Shown here piece after piece: positions 1-6,226 of a DNA stretch of 8,615 nt. Both the position numbers and the translations under genes were made by a program. The stretch is from contig JAJUHD010000110.1 in assembly GCA_029268085.1 (NCBI GenBank), positions 1 to 8,615 of the forward strand. Direction: 5' to 3'. The DNA is from Bacillota bacterium. Its GTDB lineage: Bacteria > Bacillota > Clostridia > Oscillospirales > Oscillospiraceae. The stretch's first letter is position 1; each line of letters opens with the position of its first letter. The notes beneath the pieces are model-generated. The model made no database searches and had not been told where the DNA came from. It saw only the letters and a list, made by a program, of their open reading frames with translations.

Positions 1-95
1 ATTTGACCGTGGATTTTAAGCGGTTCCCTTCGCGTATATCCTGTTTTGGCGTATGCGCAAAAGAGAACGCAAAAGAAAGAGAAAAAACGGTATGA
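1..95 (+). CDS. 3' end of an unidentified upstream gene (partial)
   Basis: A reading frame enters from the left edge (first full codon at position 3) and stays open for 30 codons to a TGA at 93-95. The other two plus-strand frames hit stops at 4-6 and 17-19. The readable tail ends in a charged, probably helical stretch, CAKENAKEREKTV. The frame is supported mainly by its stop, which overlaps the next ATG as ATGA (92-95), the same arrangement as at the following gene junction (1489-1492). I do not recognise a family from so short a tail. A chance open frame of this length is quite possible, so this is a moderate-to-weak call. Confidence 0.4.
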   Translation, partial: LTVDFKRFPSRISCFGVCAKENAKEREKTV

Positions 96-1492
96 ACGAA
101 GAAATTAAAATTCCCGAGAATATAATGGGCACGATGGGCGAAAACAAGCTTCTGCTCAAAATATCTGTTCCGCTTATCTTTTCAATGCTGGTGCAGGCTC
201 TCTATAATGTGGTGGACAGTTTTTTTGTCGCGATGATAAGCGAAAATGCGCTTTCCGCCGTATCCCTCGCATTTCCGGTTCAGAACTTGATGATCGGAGT
301 CGGCGTCGGAACGGGAATCGGTATGAACGCGCTACTGTCAAAGCGGCTCGGGCAGAAGAACCAGCCGGCGGTCAACTCCGCCGCCATGAACGGAATCTTC
401 CTCTCTTTGATAAACATGCTCATCTTTATGGTTTTCGGCTTTTTCTTTGCTCGCGCCTATTTTGAAACACAGACCGATGTCGCCGAGATAGTCAACGAAG
501 GAACGGCATATCTGAAGATATGCACGATAATATCCTTCGGGATTTTTTTCGACATTACATTTTCAAGGCTGCTGCAGTCGACGGGACTTACAAAGTTTTC
601 GATGATAGGGCAGATTATCGGCGCCGTGACGAATATCATCCTAGACCCCATAATGATATTCGGACTCCTCGGCTTTCCGAAGCTGGGTGTCGCGGGCGCG
701 GCATGGGCTACGGTTATCGGGCAAATACTAGGGATGTGTGCCGACCTCATATTCAATTTGCATTGGAACAAAGAAATACAGCTTGGCCTGAAAGGCTTCA
801 GGCCGAGCAGAAAGGTCATCGGGCAAATATACTCCGTAGGCTTCCCCGCAATACTCAATACCTCGCTCTTCTCTGTTTTTGCCTACGGAATGAACCGGAT
901 ACTTATTGGGTTTACCACTGCGGCGACTGCTGTTATGGGCGTTTATTTCAAGCTCCAGAGCTTTATCTTCATGCCGGTGTTTGGACTGACGAGCGGAATG
1001 ATACCGATAATCGCTTATAATTTTGGCGCCAGAAAGCCCGACAGGATAAGAAAAACAGTGCGTCTGGGTCTTATATACGCGATGTGCATAATGCTTATAG
1101 GCGTCTTTCTTTTTCAGGCGTTCCCGCGCCAGATACTTTCGCTTTTTCTGGAAAAGCCGGAGACCTTTGAAATTGGTGTAACGGCGCTGAAAACAATCAG
1201 CATCGGTTTCTTGTTTTCCGCGTTCGTATTCGTGGGCATGGCTGTTTTTCAGGCGCTGGGGCACGGGCTTCACGCTCTGCTTATTCAGACGGTCCGCCAG
1301 CTCGCGGGGACTCTTCCACTAGCCTATCTGTTTTCGCTTTCGGGTAATCTTGATATGGTGTGGTGGGCTTTACCGGCAGCAGAGATTATGACGGCGGCGA
1401 CCGCCCTGCTGCTTTATCGTTCGATCAACAAAAAACAGCTTTTGGCAATGGAAGAAAGCTGTGATGTTCTTATGGAGAATAATAAACAATGA
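92..1492 (+). CDS. MATE family efflux transporter
   Basis: This is a multidrug and toxic-compound extrusion protein: an inner-membrane antiporter expected to export cationic drugs or metabolites in exchange for Na+ or H+. At 466 residues and about twelve hydrophobic segments it has the usual MATE length. The first segment (about 20-48) carries ISVPLIFSMLVQALYNVVDS, and the family signature appears at about 161-191 as LQSTG...NIILDPIMIFG. The second half-repeat begins near 250 with GFPAILN and has the SGMIPIIAYNFGARKPDR motif at about 301-318. The substrate cannot be read from sequence. I chose the ATG at 92 rather than the in-frame ATG at 53: the earlier start adds a 13-residue Arg/Lys/Glu tail with no ribosome binding site before it, whereas 92 overlaps a preceding stop as ATGA and follows a purine-rich AAGAAAGAG stretch. 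Its own stop overlaps the asparaginase start in the same way, suggesting one operon. Confidence 0.93.
   Translation: MNEEIKIPENIMGTMGENKLLLKISVPLIFSMLVQALYNVVDSFFVAMISENALSAVSLAFPVQNLMIGVGVGTGIGMNALLSKRLGQKNQPAVNSAAMNGIFLSLINMLIFMVFGFFFARAYFETQTDVAEIVNEGTAYLKICTIISFGIFFDITFSRLLQSTGLTKFSMIGQIIGAVTNIILDPIMIFGLLGFPKLGVAGAAWATVIGQILGMCADLIFNLHWNKEIQLGLKGFRPSRKVIGQIYSVGFPAILNTSLFSVFAYGMNRILIGFTTAATAVMGVYFKLQSFIFMPVFGLTSGMIPIIAYNFGARKPDRIRKTVRLGLIYAMCIMLIGVFLFQAFPRQILSLFLEKPETFEIGVTALKTISIGFLFSAFVFVGMAVFQALGHGLHALLIQTVRQLAGTLPLAYLFSLSGNLDMVWWALPAAEIMTAATALLLYRSINKKQLLAMEESCDVLMENNKQ
781..808. repeat. Strong inverted repeat inside the MATE gene
   Basis: Arms 781-792 and 797-804/805-808 form a 12-bp stem with one G.T pair (784/805) around the 4-nt loop AGGC (793-796). 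The core is GGCCTGAA/TTCAGGCC. It encodes residues about 230-239, in the predicted cytoplasmic linker between the two six-helix halves. No T-tract follows on the plus strand, so it is not a classic terminator. It may be a chance product of codon choice, or an RNA structure that slows translation between the two lobes. Confidence 0.6.
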
Positions 1493-2481
1493 AGAAAATC
1501 CTTATGCTCGCCACAGGCGGGACGATCGCCTCCCGCGCGGGAGATAAGGGCATGGTTCCGCAGTCGGCGCCGCCCGAGCTTCTTGGCGCGCTTGAAAAAT
1601 TCAGAGAGTACTACGATATAACTTATAAAGTAATTTTAAATCTGGACAGCTCGAACATCCAGGCGGAGGAATGGAGGCTCATCGCCCGCAGTATCTATGA
1701 TGCGCTTCCGGATTACGACGGCATCGTCATCACCCACGGTACGGATACGATGGCCTACACGGCGTCGGCGGTCACCTTTATGCTGCAGAACCTCCATAAG
1801 CCGGTCGTTTTTACGGGCTCGCAGATACCGATCGGCTCGCCGCTTTCGGACGCGCAGTCCAACCTCGCCACAGCTCTCGCGGCTATCGATCACGACGTTA
1901 CCGGCGTTACCATCGCGTTTAACCACAAGCTCATGCGCGGTTGCCGCGCCGTCAAGGTGCGCACGATGGGCTTTGACGCTTTTGAGAGCGTGAACTCCCA
2001 GAACAGAGGAGAGTTTTTTGCGGACGGTATCCGGCTCGTCACGGAACGCTTTCCGCTGCGGGGCGAAAGATGTGAGCTGAAAAGCGATATTTGCAATGAA
2101 GTTTTTCTCTTAAAACTCATTCCCGGTACAAACCCGGAAATATTCGGCCGCCTGCGCGGTATGGGCTATCGCGGCATCGTACTCGAAACCTTCGGAGCGG
2201 GAGGGCTTCATTATCAGCGGCGAGACCTTTCGGCGCCGATAAAGAGACTGGTGGATGACGGTATCCCCGTTGTCGTATGCAGCCAGTGCCTTTATGAAAA
2301 AAGCGACTTTTCGCTTTATGAGGTCGGGCGCAAGGTGCTTGCGACAGGCGCGATACAGAGCCTCGATATGACGACCGAGGCTGCCGTTACAAAGCTCATG
2401 TGGGCGCTGGGACAGACCTCCGACCTCGAGGAGATCCGGAAAATCTTCGCCACGAACTTTGCCGGCGAGATAACGTTTTGA
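1489..2481 (+). CDS. ansA: L-asparaginase, type I (cytoplasmic)
   Basis: It hydrolyses L-asparagine to aspartate and ammonia. The 330-residue length matches cytoplasmic type I enzymes such as E. coli AnsA, and no signal peptide is present because the N-terminus goes straight into the first strand (MKKILMLATGGTIAS). The catalytic set of the family can be read by alignment to the well-studied type II enzyme: nucleophile Thr12 in TGGTIAS, the Thr85-Asp86 pair in HGTDTM (83-88), and Lys156 in RAVKVRT. The second active-site signature is therefore intact. The C-terminal domain (about 215-330) contains the GYRGIVLETFGAGG segment usual in this family. Translation starts at an ATG whose last bases are the TGA of the MATE gene, so coupling is likely. 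The close relative glutaminase-asparaginase cannot be excluded, but length and lack of a leader favour AnsA. Confidence 0.93.
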   Translation: MKKILMLATGGTIASRAGDKGMVPQSAPPELLGALEKFREYYDITYKVILNLDSSNIQAEEWRLIARSIYDALPDYDGIVITHGTDTMAYTASAVTFMLQNLHKPVVFTGSQIPIGSPLSDAQSNLATALAAIDHDVTGVTIAFNHKLMRGCRAVKVRTMGFDAFESVNSQNRGEFFADGIRLVTERFPLRGERCELKSDICNEVFLLKLIPGTNPEIFGRLRGMGYRGIVLETFGAGGLHYQRRDLSAPIKRLVDDGIPVVVCSQCLYEKSDFSLYEVGRKVLATGAIQSLDMTTEAAVTKLMWALGQTSDLEEIRKIFATNFAGEITF

Positions 2482-2490
2482 CTTAATTAT

Positions 2491-2522
2491 AAAAAACGGA
2501 CAGCTTCGGCTGTCCGTTTTTT
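2491..2522. terminator. Bidirectional rho-independent terminator
   Basis: A perfect 14-bp inverted repeat (aaaaaacggacagc / gctgtccgtttttt) encloses the extra-stable tetraloop TTCG (2505-2508) closed by C-G. The eight inner pairs are GC-rich, and the A6 and T6 ends give a U-tract in either orientation. It begins 9 nt after the asparaginase stop and ends one base before the stop codon of the converging gene, so it should serve both transcription units. Confidence 0.95.
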
Positions 2523-2523
2523 G

Positions 2524-3723
2524 CTATATGATTTTGTCTTCTTCATCCGAAGGTATCCCGATATCCTCCAGATCCTTGACCGCCTTTTTCTTGTGCAGGC
2601 GATTATCGACCGCCTCTTTTGTGAGAACGAAGAGAATCGAGCAGGTTGGAACTGACAGAAGTATCCCAAGCACACCGCCTATGCTAGCGCCCAACGTGAC
2701 GGAGACAAATACAAGTATTCCGGGAAGCCCGACGGATTTGCCGACGACTCTGGGATAGATCAGGTTGTTCTCAAGCTGCTGGAGGATGATGAGAAAAAGA
2801 ATAAACAGAAGTGCGGTTGTAAACGATCTTGAGAGGGAGAGCAACGCACCGAGAATGCCGCCGATCCACGCGCCAAAAACAGGGACGAGAGCCATAACGC
2901 CTACCATGGCGCTGGTTGCGGTCGGATAAGGGAAATTGAAGATCAGCATGCCGACAAAGCAAAGCAGCCCTATAATGACAGCCTCGGTCAGCTGGCCGGT
3001 GACGAAATTGCGGAAAGAGACCTTTGTAAGGTGGGCAACCCTTAAGATGTCTGCCGCAGATTTCTCTTTCCAATAGGCTCTGATGAAGCGTGAAAGAAAA
3101 TTGCCTATACGCTCCTTCTGCATCAGTACATAGATAGAGAAAATAAGCCCGAGCAGAAAGTTCACAACGCCGCCTAAGACCGAGATCGCGGTGCTTGCTA
3201 TGTCGTTCAGCGCGCCGCTTTCAAAGGCGTCCTGAATATATTTCTTGGCGGTGGCAAGAAGGTCTGTCCAGTCGGAGGTTCCGTCGACGGGAATTCTGAA
3301 GGAAATTTCAAATCTCTCGAGGAGCTCATTAATATTGTTGAAAAGTCTTGTGAAGGAGGCTGGCAGGGTGTTTCCGAGTATCGTGAAAGCCTCCTCGACC
3401 TCCGGAACGACCAGAAGAATGAGCAGAGCAATAATTCCCGCGACAATTATAACGGACATCACGACGCTGAGCCCGCGCGCCGCTGTTTTTCCTTTTTTAG
3501 GAAAACGCCGCGCGAGAGAGCCTAGCAGCCTTTTTTCTATAAGGGCTGTCAGGGGGCTGAGTATAAACGCGATGCACAGGCCAACTATGATCGGGGTCAG
3601 CATGCTGAAAATATTGCTTATGAATTTCCATACGCTATGGAGATTGATCAGCCCGATGCAGAAGGCAATCGCGGCAAACAGGATGAGGATGATTTTCTTG
3701 ATGTTTTCTTTATTTAGTTCCAT
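2524..3723 (-). CDS. AI-2E/PerM family transporter-like membrane protein
   Basis: This 399-residue polytopic inner-membrane protein belongs to the family named for AI-2 exporter TqsA and also including YdiK and PerM (formerly UPF0118). Hydrophobic segments lie at about 9-28, 36-58, 87-106, 180-200, 245-263, 270-298, 302-316 and 331-367. The long soluble stretch between about 107 and 175 is typical of the family. Recognisable family motifs are PVFGAWIGG (281-289) and QLENNLIYPRVVGKSVGLP (316-334). The tail from about 372 is charged (KKKAVKDLEDI, then DEEDK). Members have been linked to quorum-signal export, Na+/H+ exchange or unknown transport, so the substrate is undetermined here. The ATG at 3723 has GGAGG 6 nt upstream (about 3730-3734), 15 nt after the gtrA-like stop, so the two are co-transcribed. 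Confidence 0.92.
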   Translation of the reverse strand: MELNKENIKKIILILFAAIAFCIGLINLHSVWKFISNIFSMLTPIIVGLCIAFILSPLTALIEKRLLGSLARRFPKKGKTAARGLSVVMSVIIVAGIIALLILLVVPEVEEAFTILGNTLPASFTRLFNNINELLERFEISFRIPVDGTSDWTDLLATAKKYIQDAFESGALNDIASTAISVLGGVVNFLLGLIFSIYVLMQKERIGNFLSRFIRAYWKEKSAADILRVAHLTKVSFRNFVTGQLTEAVIIGLLCFVGMLIFNFPYPTATSAMVGVMALVPVFGAWIGGILGALLSLSRSFTTALLFILFLIILQQLENNLIYPRVVGKSVGLPGILVFVSVTLGASIGGVLGILLSVPTCSILFVLTKEAVDNRLHKKKAVKDLEDIGIPSDEEDKII

Positions 3724-3738
3724 TTAACGCCTCCGTCG

Positions 3739-4242
3739 TTATTCGGATTTGTCAGCATTTTCGAGAAGCTCGCGCTGTCCTTCCTTGTTCGTGTAAACTG
3801 TTTTTCTGTATACCACATAGCGGTCGTATAAGAATTCGGTGCTGAGGTTTATTAGCATTGTGAGAACCAGAACTATGTATTTGTTCCAGCCGAGATCAGT
3901 CAGCTTGACGCCCCACCATATCGAGAGCGGAGTAAAAACGAGATAAAAGGCAAACACCTTGAGCATGGCGACGGGAACGTTCGCCGCGGATTTGAAGGTG
4001 AACTTACGGTTAAAGGTGAAGTTCCACAGTACGGAAAGAACAAGGGCGATAAAGTAGGTCAGGCCGTAATCGTTCCCGAAAATCTCGTCGAGCTTTGTCA
4101 GCCTGTCAATATTCGTGAATTCATTAAGCAGAGTAAAAGACCCTAACTGAACAATTCCCGCAGAGATGGAAAACAATATAAACTTGACCGCCATCCATGA
4201 ATTCTGCTTTTTTGTGAGCTTCGGCTGAACATTGTTATCCAT
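3739..4242 (-). CDS. GtrA family membrane protein
   Basis: A 167-residue, four-helix membrane protein of the GtrA family. Some members are proposed to flip or position undecaprenyl-phosphate-linked sugars for decoration of cell-surface polysaccharides, but most are uncharacterised. Hydrophobic segments lie at about 18-40, 60-76, 91-112 and 121-138. The hallmark WNFTFNRKFTFK (73-84) follows helix 2, and a similar basic-aromatic motif, LYDRYVVYRK (138-147), follows helix 4. The helix 1-2 loop (41-60) is longer than in the shortest members. The start at 4242 has a strong GGGAGG site (4248-4253) 5 nt upstream. No glycosyltransferase gene lies beside it, which is the classic gtr partner. Instead it precedes the AI-2E-like gene by 15 nt in a two-gene operon, so its role in surface glycan work is only inferred from family. 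Confidence 0.9.
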   Translation of the reverse strand: MDNNVQPKLTKKQNSWMAVKFILFSISAGIVQLGSFTLLNEFTNIDRLTKLDEIFGNDYGLTYFIALVLSVLWNFTFNRKFTFKSAANVPVAMLKVFAFYLVFTPLSIWWGVKLTDLGWNKYIVLVLTMLINLSTEFLYDRYVVYRKTVYTNKEGQRELLENADKSE

Positions 4243-4287
4243 AGTTTCCTCCCGTAGTCCAAGGAAAGGTTGGCTTTACCGCTTCGC

Positions 4288-4316
4288 TTTTCCTAGTATT
4301 TTATTAATTTTATACT
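4288..4316 (+). promoter_or_regulatory. Weak upstream promoter candidate for fhs
   Basis: TATACT (4311-4316, five of six to the -10 consensus) stands 17 bp downstream of TTTTCC (4288-4293, only about three of six to -35). If used, it would give an fhs leader of about 200 nt that includes the small ORF at 4368-4424 and both hairpins. It is supported mainly by its good -10 and is the weaker of the two plus-strand options. Confidence 0.25.
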
Positions 4317-4335
4317 GAGTGGCAGAAAATAGCAA
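4307..4335 (-). promoter_or_regulatory. Sigma-70-type promoter for the gtrA-like operon
   Basis: On the minus strand TTGCTA (4330-4335) and TAAAAT (4307-4312) are separated by exactly 17 bp, four and five matches to the -35 and -10 consensus. Transcription would begin near 4300, leaving a leader of about 58 nt before the gtrA-like ATG. The same AT-rich patch reads TATACT (4311-4316) on the plus strand, so the two directions may share a -10 region. Confidence 0.55.
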
Positions 4336-4361
4336 GATGAAGAGCTTTTATTTCATGGAGA

Positions 4362-4390
4362 TTTGCCATGCTTCTTGATTTTTTGGCAAA
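4362..4390. repeat. Inverted repeat, possible operator
   Basis: TTTGCCA (4362-4368) and TGGCAAA (4384-4390) are perfect 7-bp arms separated by 15 bp. The spacing puts equivalent points of the arms 22 bp apart, about two helical turns, as expected for a dimeric regulator. The candidate fhs -35 hexamer (4375-4380) lies between the arms. It could equally be an RNA stem if transcription starts further upstream. No regulator gene is nearby to name a binder. Confidence 0.35.
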
Positions 4391-4424
4391 AACTATATAT
4401 CATAGCCGCAGAGCGGCATTATGA
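4368..4424 (+). CDS. Possible 18-codon leader peptide ORF before fhs
   Basis: ATG at 4368 is preceded by GGAG (4357-4360) at a 7-nt gap. The frame encodes MLLDFLAKTIYHSRRAAL and stops at 4422-4424, inside the right arm of the 4395-4429 hairpin. A ribosome translating it would open that hairpin. It is rich in leucine (5 of 18) but has no run of a single regulatory amino acid. It can be expressed only if transcription starts upstream of about 4355, which the nearer promoter candidate would not allow. It may well be chance. Confidence 0.2.
   Translation: MLLDFLAKTIYHSRRAAL
4375..4403 (+). promoter_or_regulatory. Candidate promoter for fhs
   Basis: TTGATT (4375-4380) and TATCAT (4398-4403) are spaced by 17 bp, with four and five matches to the -35 and -10 hexamers. 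Transcription would begin near 4410 and produce a leader of about 110 nt. The -10 lies in the left arm of the 4395-4429 palindrome and the -35 lies between the arms of the 4362-4390 inverted repeat, a layout compatible with repressor control. Confidence 0.45.
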
Positions 4425-4429
4425 TATAT
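4395..4429. repeat. Long AT/GC palindrome upstream of fhs
   Basis: The outer arms 4395-4404 and 4420-4429 (atatatcata / tatgatatat) are perfectly complementary over 10 bp. A 2-nt bulge (4418-4419) separates them from a 5-bp GC stem, GCCGC (4405-4409) with GCGGC (4413-4417), around the 3-nt loop AGA. No T-tract follows (TAAATC), so it is not an intrinsic terminator on the plus strand. It may act as an operator over the -10 region, or as a leader-RNA hairpin if transcription starts upstream. Confidence 0.55.
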
Positions 4430-4436
4430 TAAATCA

Positions 4437-4499
4437 GCGGGTGCCGGCAGCGGCATATGCGCACTGCAATAACCGCAAGAGCCGGCCCGCAAAAAGCGG
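4437..4499 (+). promoter_or_regulatory. Structured GC-rich leader of fhs (possible cis-regulatory RNA)
   Basis: The leader can fold into one long imperfect hairpin. GCGG (4437-4440) pairs CCGC (4487-4490). After a GU bulge, GCCGGC (4443-4448) pairs GCCGGC (4481-4486). Then GCGG (4450-4453) pairs CCGC (4473-4476), with a small TGC/GCA hairpin at the tip (4458-4468). Two competing pairings exist: TGCCG (4442-4446) with CGGCA (4451-4455), and CCGC (4487-4490) with GCGG (4496-4499) across five A residues, ending 6 nt before the fhs ribosome binding site. I could not match it to the THF or ZTP riboswitch consensus. Regulation is inferred only from the pairing pattern and position. Confidence 0.4.
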
Positions 4500-4521
4500 A
4501 AGACGAAAGGAAGATCATTCA

Positions 4522-6195
4522 ATGGAATACAAAACAGACATCCAGATCGCACAGGAAACCGTACCCGTAAAAATTACGGAGATTGCAAGGAAATGCGGCA
4601 TTGATGAGAAATACATTGAACAGTACGGTAACTATAAGGCAAAGATTGACCTTTCGCTTCTGAAGGATTCCCCAAAAGAGGACGGCAAGCTGATACTTGT
4701 AACCGCTATAACTCCGACTCCCGTGGGCGAGGGTAAGACTACAACGACAGTCGGACTTGCGGACGGGCTGCGGAAAATCGGCAAAAACTCCGTCGTTGCC
4801 CTGCGTGAGCCGTCTTTGGGCCCTGTTTTCGGCGTCAAGGGCGGGGCAGCCGGCGGCGGATATGCGCAGGTCATACCCATGGAGGACATCAACCTCCACT
4901 TTACAGGCGATTTTCACGCGATCGGGGCCGCGAATAACCTGCTTGCTGCGATGTTGGACAATCATATACAGCAGGGAAACCAGCTCGGAATTGATCCGAA
5001 AAAGATAACATGGAAACGCGCCGTCGATATGAATGACCGCCAGCTCCGTTTCATAGTAGACGGGCTCGGCGGAAAGGCGAACGGCTGCCCTCGTGAGGAC
5101 GGCTTCGATATAACCGTCGCGTCCGAGGTCATGGCGGTGCTGTGCCTTGCTGACGGCATCGCGGACCTGAAAGAGCGCCTTTCGTCGATTATCGTCGGCT
5201 ACACCTATGATGACAAGCCGGTTACGGCGGGGCAGCTCAAGGCCTCGGGCGCGATGGCGGCGCTTCTCAAGGACGCCATCAAGCCGAACCTTGTACAGAC
5301 GCTCGAGCATACTCCCGCGATAGTCCACGGCGGCCCCTTCGCCAACATCGCGCACGGCTGCAACTCGGTGACAGCGACGAGAATGGCCCTGAAGCTCGGC
5401 GACTACGCCGTTACGGAGGCCGGCTTCGGCGCGGATCTCGGCGCGGAGAAGTTCCTCGATATCAAGTGCCGCATGGCGGGGCTCAAGCCTTCAGCGGTTG
5501 TTGTGGTCGCAACCGTACGGGCCCTTAAGCATCACGGCGGCGCTGGAAAAGCAGAGCTTAGCGCCGAAAACCTTGAAGCTCTCGAAAAGGGGCTTCCGAA
5601 CCTTCTGCAGCACGTCGAAAACATTACGCAGGTCTATAAACTGCCCTGTGTTGTGGCGATCAACCGCTTCCCGAACGACACCGAGGCGGAGCTGAAGCTC
5701 ATTGCGGATAAGTGCCGTGAAAAAGGCGTCAATGTCGCGCTGTCCGAGGTATGGGGCAAAGGCGGCGAAGGCGGCATCGAACTTGCAAAGGAAGTTGTGC
5801 GTCTCTGCGAAACGGAAAACAGCTTTGCCTATTCCTACGACTGCAATAAGAGCATAGAGGAAAAGCTTGAGACAATATGCAGGAGAATATATCGCGCCGA
5901 CGGAGTCGAGCTCACGGAGAACGCGAAGAAACAGGCGGCCCAGCTTACGGCTCTCGGCTTCGGAACGATGCCCATTTGCATGGCAAAGACGCAATACAGC
6001 TTCTCGGACGACCCGAAAAAGCTTGGCGCGCCGCGCGGCTTCAAGGTTACGGTGCGCAACCTCAAGGTATCGGCGGGCGCGGGCTTCATCGTTGCGCTTA
6101 CCGGCGATATCATGACGATGCCCGGACTTCCGAAAGTTCCGGCCGCGGAGAACATCGACGTTGACGAGAACGGTATCATTACAGGGCTTTTCTGA
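4522..6195 (+). CDS. fhs: Formate-tetrahydrofolate ligase
   Basis: It makes 10-formyl-tetrahydrofolate from formate, THF and ATP. This feeds purine and fMet synthesis and, in acetogens and purine or glycine fermenters, the methyl branch of one-carbon flow. It is a cytoplasmic homotetramer in characterised relatives. At 557 residues the length is typical of bacterial single-function enzymes. The ATP-binding P-loop TPTPVGEGKTTT spans 64-75 with Lys72. The family blocks REPSLGPVFGVKGGAAGGGY (95-114) and MEDINLHFTGDFHAI (120-134) follow, with AVVVVATVRALKHHGG (325-340) and the C-terminal MTMPGLPK (531-538). The frame is open back to a TTG at 4363, but homology starts at MEYKTDIQIA and the ATG at 4522 has AAAGGA (4506-4511) 10 nt upstream, so I start there. 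Downstream genes follow closely, making this the likely first gene of an operon. Confidence 0.97.
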   Translation: MEYKTDIQIAQETVPVKITEIARKCGIDEKYIEQYGNYKAKIDLSLLKDSPKEDGKLILVTAITPTPVGEGKTTTTVGLADGLRKIGKNSVVALREPSLGPVFGVKGGAAGGGYAQVIPMEDINLHFTGDFHAIGAANNLLAAMLDNHIQQGNQLGIDPKKITWKRAVDMNDRQLRFIVDGLGGKANGCPREDGFDITVASEVMAVLCLADGIADLKERLSSIIVGYTYDDKPVTAGQLKASGAMAALLKDAIKPNLVQTLEHTPAIVHGGPFANIAHGCNSVTATRMALKLGDYAVTEAGFGADLGAEKFLDIKCRMAGLKPSAVVVVATVRALKHHGGAGKAELSAENLEALEKGLPNLLQHVENITQVYKLPCVVAINRFPNDTEAELKLIADKCREKGVNVALSEVWGKGGEGGIELAKEVVRLCETENSFAYSYDCNKSIEEKLETICRRIYRADGVELTENAKKQAAQLTALGFGTMPICMAKTQYSFSDDPKKLGAPRGFKVTVRNLKVSAGAGFIVALTGDIMTMPGLPKVPAAENIDVDENGIITGLF

Positions 6196-6226
6196 TATTC
6201 TGCCCGATATTTACGGAGGAAAAACA

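Noticed and set aside
53..91. Basic 13-residue N-terminal tail on the first MATE protein
   Set aside because: There is no ribosome binding site before ATG 53, and the ATGA overlap at 92 gives a better start. The Arg/Lys run reflects A-rich DNA.
728..1273. Antisense open frame (181 codons) across the first MATE gene
   Set aside because: It has no domain, no ribosome site and low-complexity charged content. It is a shadow of the real gene.
4395..4429. Intrinsic terminator upstream of fhs
   Set aside because: The stem is strong but the following bases are TAAATC, not a T-tract.
4363..4521. 53-codon N-terminal extension of fhs from a TTG start
   Set aside because: It has no match to the family's N-terminus and runs through the palindromes of the control region. 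The ATG at 4522 restores the typical length and has a ribosome binding site.
4405..4521. THF or ZTP riboswitch upstream of fhs
   Set aside because: I could not find the conserved core stretches of either class, such as the CCGCCUGGGC-like loop of ZTP, so I did not name it.
4519..5355. Long antisense open frame (278 codons) across the 5' half of fhs
   Set aside because: It is opposite a strongly conserved enzyme, and its translation is rich in Arg/Val with no recognisable domain. It is a mirror effect of GC-rich codon third positions.
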